From positions 3,372,579 through 3,436,578 of the forward strand of contig NZ_CP017560.1 of NCBI RefSeq assembly GCF_001753205.1: DNA of 64,000 nucleotides. The letters run 5' to 3'. Below are positions 53,821-63,471 of this stretch, piece after piece; position 1 is the stretch's first letter, and the number at the start of each line of letters is the position of its first letter. This stretch comes from Sporosarcina ureilytica (GTDB lineage: Bacteria > Bacillota > Bacilli > Bacillales_A > Planococcaceae). Position numbers and translations under genes: made by a program. The notes beneath the pieces are model-generated. The model searched no databases. It was not told the origin of the DNA and was given only the letters and a program-made list of their open reading frames with translations.

Positions 53821-54459
53821 ATGAACTCACTATGGAACAGATTTAAATACTCAGTACAAGCTGATTTACACACAATGCTTGATAAAAAAGAAAGTAAAAA
53901 TCCAATTGCGATGCTGAATCAATATATTCGCGAAGCAGAAAAACAAACGGAATCTGTTGGGAAGTTATTAGAAAGACAGGGTAAATTAAAAGGCGAATTG
54001 GACAAAGAGCTTAAGGAAGCGCAGGCAATGACTGACAAACGCCGCCACCAACTTGAATTGGCGAAAAAGACAGGCGAAGAAGACTTGGTCGAATTTGCCG
54101 AAGCTGAAATTACCGCTTACGAAACACGTGCAAATCAATTAATGGAAAGCATTCGCGAAACTGCATACGAACTCATGTCACTTGAACGTAAATTTGAAGA
54201 AATGAAACATAAAGTGAAAGATATGAAAGTTCGTCAGCTACAGCTGATGGGGAAAGAAAATGTTTTACGTGCAAATCACCGGATGGATCAAGTCATCTCA
54301 CCGGAACAATCCGATGGCAAAATGTCGTCACTTAACGAAATGCAGCAATACATCGAAAATCTTGGCGTGAAAATAGACCGCGATTATGAAGTGTCTTCCA
54401 TGGAACGCCGACTTGAATCATTGGAAACAAATGCTGAAAAAGAAACAAAAATTGTGTAA
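53821..54459 (+). CDS. liaH: Phage-shock protein A family protein LiaH
   Basis: 212 aa, almost entirely coiled-coil, as in PspA/IM30 proteins that oligomerise on damaged membranes. Typical parts: the N-terminal WNRFKYSVQADLHTMLDKKE and NPIAMLNQYIREAEKQTESV, then long heptad-rich helices with LERKFEEMKHKVKDMKVRQ. RBS AGGAGG. Strongly induced by LiaRS in B. subtilis in response to lipid II-targeting antibiotics. Confidence 0.9.
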   Translation: MNSLWNRFKYSVQADLHTMLDKKESKNPIAMLNQYIREAEKQTESVGKLLERQGKLKGELDKELKEAQAMTDKRRHQLELAKKTGEEDLVEFAEAEITAYETRANQLMESIRETAYELMSLERKFEEMKHKVKDMKVRQLQLMGKENVLRANHRMDQVISPEQSDGKMSSLNEMQQYIENLGVKIDRDYEVSSMERRLESLETNAEKETKIV

Positions 54460-54484
54460 ACTATAAGTAGTTATTAACCAAAAG

Positions 54485-54590
54485 CGAAGAGTGCCCGCAC
54501 AGCCCCGACAGGCATAAGTCTAGCCAACGGTGTGGCTCTCTTTGCCACATAGTTGGCTTGCTTATGACCCGAGGGGCTGGCACTCGAAGC
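54485..54590 (+). repeat. ~100-bp structured palindromic element between liaH and liaF
   Basis: Nested complementary arms: GAGTGCC/GGCACTC (54489-54495, 54579-54585), AGCCCC/GGGGCT, GGCATAAG/CTTATG, GCCAAC/GTTGGC and GTGGC/GCCAC. It resembles GC-rich palindromic repeats that are scattered through Bacillaceae genomes. It may act as an mRNA stabiliser or partial terminator downstream of liaIH. Confidence 0.75.
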
Positions 54591-54596
54591 TAGAAA

Positions 54597-54620
54597 TCAG
54601 GAAGGCAATTGCCTTCCTGA
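54597..54620 (+). terminator. Perfect 24-bp palindrome between liaH and liaF
   Basis: TCAGGAAGGCAA followed by its exact complement TTGCCTTCCTGA, then CATTATTTTCG. As a hairpin with a weak T-rich tail it could partly terminate or process the liaIH message before liaFSR. Confidence 0.6.
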
Positions 54621-54670
54621 CATTATTTTCGCTAGGCAAATGTCCGGCAAGAAGAAGGGAGTTTATTGAA

Positions 54671-55372
54671 ATGAGACAACTCGACACGAACAAAGTCGCT
54701 TTTTGGGGATTGGCATTTTTACTGCTTGTTTTTGTCGAATCCTTTTTCTTCAGAAATGGCAGTTTTATACACGTCCTTCTTGGTGCCGGACTCATCTATT
54801 TTGGCGTGCGCAGACGCTCTAAGTGGCTGTTTATTTTGGGCTTGTTTTTCGTATTCATTGCACTGTTCAACTTATGGAGTTTGCGACTCCTTATTTTTGG
54901 AGCGATTGCATATATTTTAGTTAAACTTTGGAAAGGCGTAACGACAGAAGAAATTATGCGCCCTATTCGAGAATTTACGCAAGAAACGCCAAACGGAATT
55001 TGGAAAAACAAATTGTTTTCAATTCAAACAACCCCATTTTCTTCTTATGAATGGGAAGATGTTCACATTCAGGGACTCTTTGGCGACATCCAAATTGACG
55101 TAACTGATACGGTTTTACCAAAAGGGACGTCACTCATTTCAGTACGGCAAGGAATCGGCAAAATCAAAATCGAACTGCCTTATGAAATTCCAGTTCGTAT
55201 TCATTACACAACGTTATTTGGTGAAGCGAGACTGTTCGGTGTGCACCGTAAAAGACTCATTAATGAGTTTCTTCATTTAAAAGACGGCTACCAAGAAAAA
55301 TCTGGGCATGGTCCTGAACTCATCATTACGATTGCTACATGGGCTGGAGATGTGGAGGTCGTGCGAAAATGA
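54671..55372 (+). CDS. liaF: LiaF-type negative regulator of LiaRS
   Basis: 233 aa. Three to four N-terminal helices (KVAFWGLAFLLLVFVESFFF, FIHVLLGAGLIYFGV, WLFILGLFFVFIALFNLW) and a C-terminal LiaF/DUF2154 beta domain (FGDIQIDVTDTVLPKGTSLI, VRQGIGKIKIELPYEIPVRI, LFGEARLFG). LiaF keeps LiaS off without stress. The ATG at 54671 follows AAGGGAG; the longer reading from 54530 runs through the palindromic element and is rejected. Confidence 0.88.
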   Translation: MRQLDTNKVAFWGLAFLLLVFVESFFFRNGSFIHVLLGAGLIYFGVRRRSKWLFILGLFFVFIALFNLWSLRLLIFGAIAYILVKLWKGVTTEEIMRPIREFTQETPNGIWKNKLFSIQTTPFSSYEWEDVHIQGLFGDIQIDVTDTVLPKGTSLISVRQGIGKIKIELPYEIPVRIHYTTLFGEARLFGVHRKRLINEFLHLKDGYQEKSGHGPELIITIATWAGDVEVVRK

Positions 55373-56400
55373 AGACAATCATTAGCAGAGGTTTCTTTCT
55401 AACTTTTTTATTTTTAGCGATTGCCATGGTATACGCTTATTTTTTATTAGCACTTCCTATAAAAGAAAGCTGGTTCGCATTTTATCAATTACAATTTGCT
55501 GATATCCCGCTCGGTCTATGGATACTAACAACAACAATCGCCCTCGGTTGGAGCATTGCTATTTGGACGCACACAATGGGACGTGCCAAAGAAAAAGCAA
55601 TTGAACGTAAAGTTGCGGAGCTTGTAGATACTGAGAAAACCTTCACACAAAACGATGATTTACCTCATCGTATTGACAGAGCGCTTCATGAAGTCTCCAA
55701 TGTGCTCGTAACACAACGAAATAGTTTAAAAAGAATTACAGACGAACGCGCAGAGGCACAAGATAAACTTATTCAAGAACGCGTTGTAGAAGAAAGGCAA
55801 CGACTCGCACGCGAACTGCATGACTCCGTTTCCCAACAATTGTTTGCAGCTTCGATGCTTCTTTCTGCAATTACAGAAAGTGGAGATTCGACTGAAGAAC
55901 AAAATCCTTTATTACAGCAAGTTGAAAGAATGGTGCAGCAAGCCCAGCTTGAGATGCGCGCCCTTCTTCTCCATCTACGCCCTGCAGCGTTGAATAATAA
56001 ATCGATTGCGGAAGGACTTGAAGACTTACTTGTAGAATTAAAAGAAAAAGTGTTTTTCGATATTCATTACCGTTTGGAAGAAGTATCCCTTTCTAAAGGG
56101 GCAGAAGATCATCTATTTCGCATCGCGCAAGAAACGCTTTCGAATACGTTGCGGCATGCGCAAGCAACGGAAGTCAATGTGCTATTCGTCGAACGTGATG
56201 ACCTCGCCATTTTACGCATTCAAGATAATGGCGTTGGTTTTAAACAAACCGATGAAAAGGCAATTTCTTACGGACTGCAGAATGTAAAAGAACGAGCGAT
56301 TGAAATCGGGGCGAGTTGTAAAATTGTTTCTGTTCCTTCTCAAGGAACAATCATTGAAGTGAAACTCCCAGTGCAAAAAGGAGAAGATGAAATTGATTAA
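55369..56400 (+). CDS. liaS: Envelope-stress histidine kinase LiaS
   Basis: 343 aa intramembrane-sensing kinase: two helices with a very short extracellular loop, coiled-coil linker, HisKA_3 with [20 protein letters not shown] and HATPase with [21 protein letters not shown] and [15 protein letters not shown]. The ATG overlaps the liaF stop. In the lia paradigm it senses interference with the lipid II cycle and phosphorylates LiaR. Confidence 0.92.
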   Translation: MKTIISRGFFLTFLFLAIAMVYAYFLLALPIKESWFAFYQLQFADIPLGLWILTTTIALGWSIAIWTHTMGRAKEKAIERKVAELVDTEKTFTQNDDLPHRIDRALHEVSNVLVTQRNSLKRITDERAEAQDKLIQERVVEERQRLARELHDSVSQQLFAASMLLSAITESGDSTEEQNPLLQQVERMVQQAQLEMRALLLHLRPAALNNKSIAEGLEDLLVELKEKVFFDIHYRLEEVSLSKGAEDHLFRIAQETLSNTLRHAQATEVNVLFVERDDLAILRIQDNGVGFKQTDEKAISYGLQNVKERAIEIGASCKIVSVPSQGTIIEVKLPVQKGEDEID

Positions 56401-57025
56401 AATCCTATTAGTGGATGACCATGAAATGGTTCGTATTGGCGTGTCCGCTTATTTACAAACGCAAGCTGATATGGAAGTGATCGGGGAAGCAACAAATGGA
56501 CGTGAGGCCGTCGAAAAAGCACTCGAACTGCGACCTGATATTATTTTAATGGACATGGTCATGCCTGAAATGAACGGTGCCGAAGCAACTAAAGTAATTA
56601 TTGAACAATGGCCGGAAGCTAAAATCGTCATTGTCACAAGTTTTTTAGATGACGATAAAGTCTATCCTGCCCTCGAAGCAGGCGCCATCAGCTACATACT
56701 AAAAACGTCCAATGCAAAAAGAATCGCAGAAGCAATCCGCGAAACATTCCAAGGCCAAACCGTCTTAGAACCAGAAGTCACAAATAAAATGATGCAGCGA
56801 ATGCGCACAGGCAATGAAACCTTCCCTCACGATGAGCTAACCGAACGTGAACTGGAAGTCCTTCTCCTCATCGCCAAAGGAAAATCAAACCAAGAAATTG
56901 CTGACGATTTATTTATAGCGCTTAAAACAGTGAAGACCCACGTTAGCAACTTACTATCAAAATTAGAAGTCCAAGATCGAACGCAAGCTGTTATTTATGC
57001 GTTTAAACATGAATTAGTGGAATAA
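56387..57025 (+). CDS. liaR: Envelope-stress response regulator LiaR
   Basis: 212 aa NarL-family regulator: receiver with phosphoacceptor Asp56 ([13 protein letters not shown]) and a C-terminal LuxR HTH ([34 protein letters not shown]). It overlaps liaS by 14 bp; AAGGAG lies close to the ATG, and a TTG two codons later is an alternative start. It should activate liaIH. Confidence 0.93.
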   Translation: MKLIKILLVDDHEMVRIGVSAYLQTQADMEVIGEATNGREAVEKALELRPDIILMDMVMPEMNGAEATKVIIEQWPEAKIVIVTSFLDDDKVYPALEAGAISYILKTSNAKRIAEAIRETFQGQTVLEPEVTNKMMQRMRTGNETFPHDELTERELEVLLLIAKGKSNQEIADDLFIALKTVKTHVSNLLSKLEVQDRTQAVIYAFKHELVE

Positions 57026-57026
57026 G

Positions 57027-57072
57027 AAATCGCCTGAAAGTGGATGTTATCCAGCTTCAGGCGATTTTTTAG
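57027..57072 (+). terminator. Terminator after liaR
   Basis: AAATCGCCTGAA...TTCAGGCGATTTTTT. The same stem sequence recurs in the terminator at 58946-58987. Confidence 0.9.
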
Positions 57073-57223
57073 TTGGACTTCCTAAGTTAGAATTTGTATA
57101 TCTTAATAGTTTCATAACCATAACAAATTATAGAATGTAAAGATTTTCAAAGAAAATTTAGAAGTTGAAACTTTTTGTGCATCTAAATCACTCTAATTAT
57201 TGAGAGGAGGAGGCAATGATAAG

Positions 57224-57766
57224 ATGAAACACAATCTGCAGGTTGTTAAAAGTGCAATAAATGGACACGCCGCCGCTTTTGAAGAATTGCTTTTCAAAGA
57301 AGAAAAGATGCTATATTATAAGGCGCTCTCTTATGTCGGAAATAAAGAAGATGCTTTGGATGCTATCCAAGAAACGGCATGTAATGCATTCCTAGCGATT
57401 GGGAAATTGCGAAAACCAGAGTATTTTTCAACATGGTTGTTCAGAATTTTGATACGTGAATGTTACAGATTATTAAAAGAACGAAACCAAATGATTCCTT
57501 ACGAAGAAAGTGAATTGTTGAGGAAATTAGATCGAAAACGTGACGATGAAATTGATTTTTTTCATTTGAATCAAGCATTATCGAGGCTTAATTCTTCCTA
57601 TCAAACATCTATCATCTTATTTTACTATCACGACCTGTCCATTAAGGATATTTCTGAGGTATTGGAAAAACCGGTTAGCACAGTGAAAACCCATTTAAGG
57701 AGAGCTAGGAAAGAGTTAAAAAGCGAGCTAGAAAGGAGCTATCAATTACATGAAAAAGTCACATAA
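57224..57766 (+). CDS. ECF-type RNA polymerase sigma factor
   Basis: 180 aa. Region 2 (AFEELLFKEEKMLYYKALSY, DALDAIQETACNAFLAIGKL, STWLFRILIRECYRLLK) and region 4 (LNSSYQTSIILFYYHDLSIKDI, PVSTVKTHLRRARKELK), with the short variable linker of ECF factors. The ATG at 57224 follows GGAGGAGG. The gene overlaps the next by 17 bp. A TGAAACTTTTT sequence (about 57165) could be an ECF-type -35 for self-regulation, but no convincing -10 pairs with it. Confidence 0.87.
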   Translation: MKHNLQVVKSAINGHAAAFEELLFKEEKMLYYKALSYVGNKEDALDAIQETACNAFLAIGKLRKPEYFSTWLFRILIRECYRLLKERNQMIPYEESELLRKLDRKRDDEIDFFHLNQALSRLNSSYQTSIILFYYHDLSIKDISEVLEKPVSTVKTHLRRARKELKSELERSYQLHEKVT

Positions 57767-58823
57767 TCCACTCGAGGAGTTCCCAAAAGAACAGGTGCGT
57801 TCGGCTATTCAATCAGGAATCGCTTTAGCTAAAGAACATAAGGATGCACCTCGTTTTAAAACGAACAATTGGAATTGGAAAAGAAAATCAATCTATGCAC
57901 TATGCAGTGTGGCAGCCATCTTTGTAATACTAGTTGGCTCTTCTCAATTCTCTCCGACTCTGGCAAGCCATTTGTCGCAAATTCCGATTATCGGTTCCGT
58001 TTTCGGAGATTCTGATTTGATTGGATTACAACAAGCTCAAAAAAGTGGATTAACAAGTGAGATTGGGGAGACACAAACAGTCAATGGAATTTCAGTGACA
58101 CTTGATGAAATTTTATATGATCAAAATAACATTTCTATTGGTCTTGTCATTGAGTCCGAAAAGGAACTTAATGAACTCTATTTTGGTGCAGGGATGGATT
58201 TCATGATTAATGGGAAACATTCCGGATCATCCGGAAGTTATGGTGAAGAGATAATATCAGCAACAACCCGGACTGCTATTCAAGAAATTAATGTAACCGA
58301 GGATATTCCAAATAAATTTGAACTCGGACTAATATTACGCGGAGAAAATGGAGAAAAGTGGTACTTCTCGACCCCAATTAGTAAGATTACCGACATTCAT
58401 AAAGTACCAGTCCAGCATTCACAAAGCGTTGACGGATTAGAGATTACTGTAACCGAATTGTCTTTAAGTGTAACAGGTATGAGCCTAACCTATAAAAGTT
58501 TGGAAGAGGAAGCGGACTTTAACCTTAGCCGCGGGGGTAATATAGAATTTCTAATAGTTGATCAAGATGGAAATGAAATTCCCGGTCTCTCGGGAGGCGT
58601 GATAGGTGAAAGAATTAAAGATAAAATTGCATACAAAAGTAATAAACAATTTAACCCCATTGATGACAGTGTAACTGAATTGACAATTACTCCTTATTTA
58701 GTAATTCCATCGAGCGGAGGCAGCGTAGAAATCGATGAAAATGGCAAAGAAAAAGAGTTAGAATACAAAGGGCATCTAATACAGCCAGTAGAATTTGAAT
58801 CCTTCAAAGTGAAAATACCATAA
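57750..58823 (+). CDS. DUF4179 membrane protein, probable anti-sigma factor
   Basis: 357 aa. Short cytoplasmic N-terminus (about 45 residues), one transmembrane helix (KSIYALCSVAAIFVILVGSS), then an extracellular part: TLASHLSQIPIIGSVFGDSD matches the DUF4179 start, followed by beta-rich domains (VNGISVTLDEILYDQNNISI). Overlap with the sigma gene, membrane topology and family indicate that it holds the sigma factor inactive. RBS AAAGGAG. Confidence 0.82.
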   Translation: MKKSHNPLEEFPKEQVRSAIQSGIALAKEHKDAPRFKTNNWNWKRKSIYALCSVAAIFVILVGSSQFSPTLASHLSQIPIIGSVFGDSDLIGLQQAQKSGLTSEIGETQTVNGISVTLDEILYDQNNISIGLVIESEKELNELYFGAGMDFMINGKHSGSSGSYGEEIISATTRTAIQEINVTEDIPNKFELGLILRGENGEKWYFSTPISKITDIHKVPVQHSQSVDGLEITVTELSLSVTGMSLTYKSLEEEADFNLSRGGNIEFLIVDQDGNEIPGLSGGVIGERIKDKIAYKSNKQFNPIDDSVTELTITPYLVIPSSGGSVEIDENGKEKELEYKGHLIQPVEFESFKVKIP

Positions 58824-58945
58824 CCAATAACTTCTCGTTTAATAGAATATCCCATCATTGTTAATCGTCACCTAACTGCCCTGCCATTGATAAGTGCAAT
58901 GACGGGGGCACACAAGCCGTCATTTAAACATGAATGAAAAAATTA
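58824..58945. other. Intergenic region, no gene seen
   Basis: Part of the 308-bp gap between the anti-sigma gene and the convergent LytTR regulator. Apart from the terminator at 58946-58987, only a weak inverted sequence (CCCTGCCATT...AATGACGGGG) was noticed. Confidence 0.5.
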
Positions 58946-58987
58946 AAAATCGCCTGAGATTGGAGTTTATCCACTTCAGGCGATTTT
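58946..58987 (+). terminator. Terminator after the anti-sigma gene
   Basis: AAAATCGCCTGA...TCAGGCGATTTT hairpin; the same arms occur in the liaR terminator 1.9 kb upstream. Confidence 0.85.
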
Positions 58988-59131
58988 GATTTTCACATCA
59001 ACTATACCAGTTCATATTTCAAGGCTGTCAGCTTTTATATTTTTTTACATCGAGAGTGCGACATAAATAGGTTTTTTTAAAAAAGAGTCTTGTCATCTAA
59101 CACATTCCTGTAAAAGCTAAAGGTATTCTTG

Positions 59132-59851
59132 TTATTTTATAAGCCCTTTAATTAGACGGGCCGACGCGTAGCAAATTTCACCGTTAGTTAAATAGACTAC
59201 CCTATCTTTTGAATCTACTTTTTGGATTTTTGTCTTATTTACAATAAACGATCTATGGCAACGATATAAGTCTTCATGTAAGTTTTCATAATCTTTAAGT
59301 CGTCCATAAAACTCAAGATGCTCATTTTCCAAATGCAAGATGATTTTATGTGCACTCGTCGAAGCTTCGAAAAAGTAAATGCTATCAAAGTCGATGTTGT
59401 ACGTACGCCCAGTTGTTTTAATTTGTAATTTCTGTACGTTGGCTTGTTCACCAATTTTAATATAACGGCGATGTGCCTCTTTTAAAGTCGATAAAATTTT
59501 TTCTTTTAAGACGTCAGTATTGTCTTTAATAATAAAATCTAACGCTGCAAGTTTGTAAATAAACGTCAGATAAGTCATTTCAGCATGGGTTGTGATATAA
59601 ACCAAACTGGCAATTGGATCTGTTTCCCGAATTTTACTCCCTAAATTAATACCTGTTAGTTCGTGACTTAAGTCAATATCTAAAAAATAACAGTCAGCTT
59701 TAGAATGTTCTAAAAACTGAATGACTTCTTCGGGATTTGTCGTAGCAAGCACTATTTCTATCCCGTTATCTTCCATTATTGCATAATTATTAAGAATTGT
59801 TTCGACGTATTCCAACTGAACGGGATCGTCTTCACAAATAACAATTTTCAT
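59132..59851 (-). CDS. LytTR-family response regulator (AgrA/ComE-like)
   Basis: 239 aa. Receiver with acidic pocket EDD (residues 7-9) and phosphoacceptor Asp58 (CYFLDIDLS), then a C-terminal LytTR DNA-binding domain (VQKLQIKTTGRTYNIDFDSI, LYRCHRSFIVNKTKIQKVD). Such regulators usually control peptide quorum-sensing, bacteriocin or competence genes. Its ATG overlaps the kinase stop by 4 bp. Confidence 0.88.
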   Translation of the reverse strand: MKIVICEDDPVQLEYVETILNNYAIMEDNGIEIVLATTNPEEVIQFLEHSKADCYFLDIDLSHELTGINLGSKIRETDPIASLVYITTHAEMTYLTFIYKLAALDFIIKDNTDVLKEKILSTLKEAHRRYIKIGEQANVQKLQIKTTGRTYNIDFDSIYFFEASTSAHKIILHLENEHLEFYGRLKDYENLHEDLYRCHRSFIVNKTKIQKVDSKDRVVYLTNGEICYASARLIKGLIK

Positions 59852-61128
59852 GGCTTCTCCTTTCTAAATTCAAGTTCTTGTGTGAAAAGAGGCGGATGTA
59901 TCTTCGTTCTTATATTGATATTCGGGAATTGATCTTTCATTTCACGAAGTGTTGATAACCCTAATCCTCGATTTTTCCCTTTTGTAGAAAAACCTTCTTC
60001 AAACAACTCATGTACTTTCAGATCTTGAGACGTATCATATGTGTTATTGATAACAATTAAAACGGATTCATTCATTTGAATGATTGCGACACGTACTTCT
60101 TTATCATCAGCATCCATTGCCGCTTCAATCGCATTATCCAGTAATATACCTATCATACGGTTTAACACTATTGGATCTGTTGGAATGTCTATAATCTCTT
60201 CAACGACTTCTACAAAAAACGGAATTTGTTTAGCTTGAGCTTGGATAATTTTCGTTGTAAACAATCCTTTTAAACTATCAACTTTTAAGTTATTTAACAT
60301 CATCAATGCTTGTTCATTCAACTGTTCCTGATGATTCATTTCTAAGATATGCTCATAAAAGTACGTCTGTAATCCTCGATAGTTTTTATCATCTATAAAT
60401 GTTTTCAGCGATGTTAACATATTGACATAATCATGTTTAAATTTCCGCATATCTTGATTAATTTGCTCGATTGATGCAATATAGGACTCAAAATTCTTCA
60501 ATTCTTCTTCTCTTTGCTTAATTTTATATCGTTGAAATGCTAAAAACAAAATGATAAATAAGCTAATGATTAATAAAATGAAAAAAATTAAAAACAAAAA
60601 CAAATTACTTTTAACGTTTTCATAAAAATTACTTTGATCAATTGTCATGATATTTATATATATAAATATCACAGTGACAATACAAAGAAAGGTCAAAATA
60701 TACGTTAGTGCATTATACACCATAAAGCGATTCAGAAAACCTTGGATAATTCTTTTATAAACAAAGGCAAAAATCGCTCCAAAGAACACTAAAAATATCG
60801 GATAAGTTAATGGTAAATTAATTCCAGACATTTCTTGATTAAAAAAACGCATCAATATCAAACTCGAAAGGTTATCACTAATGACTAATAGAATCAGAGA
60901 CATAAATATATGGAAAATAGCTATTTTTCTCGATGTTAATTGGTAAACAAAAAATGATAATGCAATCATAAAGTAGAATATTACCAACGCCCCCATATAC
61001 GGAAACAAGATAAGGGGTGGGATTATACCAACTATCAAAAGTAAAACTAATGATCTCTTTGACCATGATAAATTGAGTACATATGTATTGAATATTGTTA
61101 ATACTATAAGTTGAAAAGCCAACATCAC
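59848..61128 (-). CDS. GHKL histidine kinase (AgrC/ComD-like)
   Basis: 426 aa. Six or seven N-terminal helices fill the first ~200 residues; the dimerisation His is in DMRKFKHDYVNMLTSLK, and the GHKL ATPase has MIGILLDNAIEAAMDAD and KGKNRGLGLSTLREMK. This architecture senses peptides or membrane signals. The start is GTG (next codon ATG) after GAGGGGG. No agrB/agrD genes are next to it; the neighbour upstream is a NatAB-like ABC transporter. Confidence 0.88.
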   Translation of the reverse strand: MMLAFQLIVLTIFNTYVLNLSWSKRSLVLLLIVGIIPPLILFPYMGALVIFYFMIALSFFVYQLTSRKIAIFHIFMSLILLVISDNLSSLILMRFFNQEMSGINLPLTYPIFLVFFGAIFAFVYKRIIQGFLNRFMVYNALTYILTFLCIVTVIFIYINIMTIDQSNFYENVKSNLFLFLIFFILLIISLFIILFLAFQRYKIKQREEELKNFESYIASIEQINQDMRKFKHDYVNMLTSLKTFIDDKNYRGLQTYFYEHILEMNHQEQLNEQALMMLNNLKVDSLKGLFTTKIIQAQAKQIPFFVEVVEEIIDIPTDPIVLNRMIGILLDNAIEAAMDADDKEVRVAIIQMNESVLIVINNTYDTSQDLKVHELFEEGFSTKGKNRGLGLSTLREMKDQFPNINIRTKIHPPLFTQELEFRKEKP

Positions 61129-61257
61129 TAATTCAATTCCCCCTCACTATTTCCCTATATATAAATTATAGCTTATTTTTGGGGTTCTATCTCTCTAACT
61201 TCATTTACTTTCCTGGCATTTAAATATTTTCATCCATTATTTATATTTAAATAAAGA

Positions 61258-61300
61258 AAGAGCTTCTTAGGCTGCGTAGCCCTATGAAGCCTTTATGTTT
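61258..61300 (-). terminator. Terminator after the ABC permease gene
   Basis: AGGCTTC-AT-AGGGCTACGCAGCCTA-AGAAGCTC hairpin followed by TTTCTTTATTT on the minus strand, 60 bp past the permease stop. It separates the ABC operon from the kinase gene. Confidence 0.7.
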
Positions 61301-61357
61301 TTTATATTCATTTTGATTTCATTGGCTATTCCTAACATTCAATGCGGCGTAATCCTT

Positions 61358-62563
61358 CTATCGATTAAATTGAATTAGTTGTTTGAAAGTTAAGGTGTCC
61401 GATTTTAAAACACCCTTTGGATAAATCCTCGCCGCTAATGCTGCAAACAAAGCGATAAACAATAGCATAACTGATAAAGTCACGGCGATTTCAATAGGCG
61501 AAATCGTGTGATAAACAATCCGTATCAGAACGCTCATTGGTGCTGTAAAAGGAATATATGAACTGATCATTGCAACTTTTCCTTCAGGATAATCCATTAC
61601 AAATAGCATCTCAACGACTAGACTCGCCATTAATATAATTACGATTGGCATTGTGGCGCTGGAGAGATCATCTGGTCTGCTTACCATGGATCCGATAATC
61701 GCAAACAGTGTAGCGTAAATGAAATATCCAATGATAAAGAAGACGAATATATAAGCAGCCATTTCCCAAGTGATGGTATCCATAATCGTTTGAACGATTG
61801 AACCCTCGGGGGCTTTAAAAATTCCCAAGTTTGACCATACGAAAAATGAACCGATAAAACTAAATAATTGTGTCAGACTTGCCAACCCAATTCCTAGTAT
61901 TTTTCCGTACATCATAGGGATTGGTGCCACTTTTGTAATCATTACTTCCATAACACGTGATGACTTTTCAGAAGCAATCGCGGTTGCAACGTTGTTTCCG
62001 TATGTTGAAATGGCTAAGAACATAATTGCAATTAACCCATATACAATTAGCATCGCATTTGGCTCTGTTTCATAGAGCGGCTGGATATGACTTAATACCG
62101 GTGTATTTAATGATTGTAAAACTGCTGGATCAATGGCCTCTGTTACTGCTAATGATACAAGCTTCGTTTGTTCAAGATAAGCCTCTAGCGTCAACAGTAG
62201 TTTTTGATTTACTTTCGGCATATAAACATCTAGCTGAATCTGATTTGGTTGTTCATCTAGTACAAATACTCCTGAAAGCTCTTCATTTTTTACAGCTTCT
62301 TTTAATGAATTGATATTATCAGGTTTGGCCAGTTCCCATTCACCGCCAAGATTCGTGAGCTCTTCAACAGATAAAGGTAGATTAGTTCCATTTACGATTT
62401 TATACGTGTCGGCAGGTTTATTTTTATCGAAATAACTGATGATTGCAGGTGACGCAAATAATAAGAAGCTTAATAACACTAAACCGATTGTAATGCTTAA
62501 AAATGACTTTGTTTTTATTGATTCTTTATATATTGTCTTAAAAACGATTCCAAAATTACGCAC
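61358..62563 (-). CDS. ABC-2 type permease (NatB-like)
   Basis: 401 aa with six helices: one near the N-terminus, a large extracellular loop (residues about 45-170), then five toward the C-terminus, as in NatB. It is likely the efflux half of a sodium, peptide or antibiotic exporter. The GTG at 62563 (VRNFGIVFKTIYKESIK) follows GGGGAG and overlaps the ATPase gene by 8 bp. SEKSSRVMEVMITKVAP is the family signature. Confidence 0.85.
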   Translation of the reverse strand: MRNFGIVFKTIYKESIKTKSFLSITIGLVLLSFLLFASPAIISYFDKNKPADTYKIVNGTNLPLSVEELTNLGGEWELAKPDNINSLKEAVKNEELSGVFVLDEQPNQIQLDVYMPKVNQKLLLTLEAYLEQTKLVSLAVTEAIDPAVLQSLNTPVLSHIQPLYETEPNAMLIVYGLIAIMFLAISTYGNNVATAIASEKSSRVMEVMITKVAPIPMMYGKILGIGLASLTQLFSFIGSFFVWSNLGIFKAPEGSIVQTIMDTITWEMAAYIFVFFIIGYFIYATLFAIIGSMVSRPDDLSSATMPIVIILMASLVVEMLFVMDYPEGKVAMISSYIPFTAPMSVLIRIVYHTISPIEIAVTLSVMLLFIALFAALAARIYPKGVLKSDTLTFKQLIQFNR

Positions 62564-63461
62564 TTTTATCACTCCCCGTCCGTTCAATGAAAATCTCGTG
62601 AAGACTTGGGTCTTTAAGTGAAACGCCACTTATATTGAACTTTTCATCAATTTCTTGAATGAGTCGGTGAGCTTCTGTGTCCCTAGAAACACGTATTTTA
62701 TAACGATTATTTTCTTTCGTGTAATTATAATGGTTTTTCTTAAAGTAATCACTCAAATTAGACATTGTTTCTACTTCTAAATAGCGATAACCATATGATT
62801 TTTTCACATTTGTTAATTCATCAAATACGACTAAATTCCCATCTTTCAAAATACAAATTTTATCGCAGAATGATTCAACTTGTTCCATTTGATGACTGCA
62901 GAAAATAATTGTTTTCTTTTTAGAGATTAATTCCCTAACAACATTTTTTAACATATCTGAGTTTACTGGATCCAACCCGCTAAATGGTTCATCTAAAATA
63001 ATAAACTCGGGATCATGCAGGATCGCAGTGATTAGTTGCACCTTCTGTTGATTCCCTTTTGATAACTGCTCTGTTCGTTTCTTTGCAGCATGAGAGATAT
63101 CAAGTTTTTCTAACCATATTAAAGCCTCTTTTTTGGCATTATTCTTCGTCATACCCTCAAGTGTTCCAAAATAAATAATTTGGTCTAACACATTCATTTT
63201 GGCGTACAGGCCACGTTCTTCTGGTAAGTAACCAATTTTTAAATTCTTTTTAGAAAATGGTTTTCCTTTCCATAAAATCTCACCACTGTCTATTGGAATT
63301 AAATCGAGCATCATTCGAATGGTCGTCGTTTTCCCGGCACCATTTCTCCCCAGCATTCCTAGAATTTGTCCTTCCTCTAAATTTAGGGTTAAATTGTTCA
63401 CAGCCTGTTTATCACCGAAGCTTTTATTTAAATGTTTAATTTCAAAAGCCAATTTTTCCAT
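62556..63461 (-). CDS. ABC transporter ATP-binding protein (NatA-like)
   Basis: 301 aa. Walker A GRNGAGKTTTIR, Q-loop LPEERGLYAKM, signature QLSKGNQQKVQLITAIL, Walker B EFIILDEPFSGLDP, H-loop FCSHQMEQ; a C-terminal DUF4162-like region (YLEVETMSNLSDYFKKNHYN) is typical of NatA exporters. The start is uncertain: ATG at 63461 has GGAG directly against it, whereas a TTG at 63452 is better spaced. It follows a 24-codon gene by about 10 bp. Confidence 0.87.
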   Translation of the reverse strand: MEKLAFEIKHLNKSFGDKQAVNNLTLNLEEGQILGMLGRNGAGKTTTIRMMLDLIPIDSGEILWKGKPFSKKNLKIGYLPEERGLYAKMNVLDQIIYFGTLEGMTKNNAKKEALIWLEKLDISHAAKKRTEQLSKGNQQKVQLITAILHDPEFIILDEPFSGLDPVNSDMLKNVVRELISKKKTIIFCSHQMEQVESFCDKICILKDGNLVVFDELTNVKKSYGYRYLEVETMSNLSDYFKKNHYNYTKENNRYKIRVSRDTEAHRLIQEIDEKFNISGVSLKDPSLHEIFIERTGSDKSA

Positions 63462-63471
63462 CTCCAATCAA

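Noticed and set aside
54530..54670. N-terminal extension of liaF
   Set aside because: The extra 47 codons translate the palindromic element; the ATG at 54671 has AAGGGAG and gives the normal LiaF start.
57155..57200. ECF autoregulatory promoter before the sigma gene
   Set aside because: TGAAACTTTTT is present, but no CGTA/CGTC-like -10 is found at 16-17 bp, so a specific promoter call is not supported.
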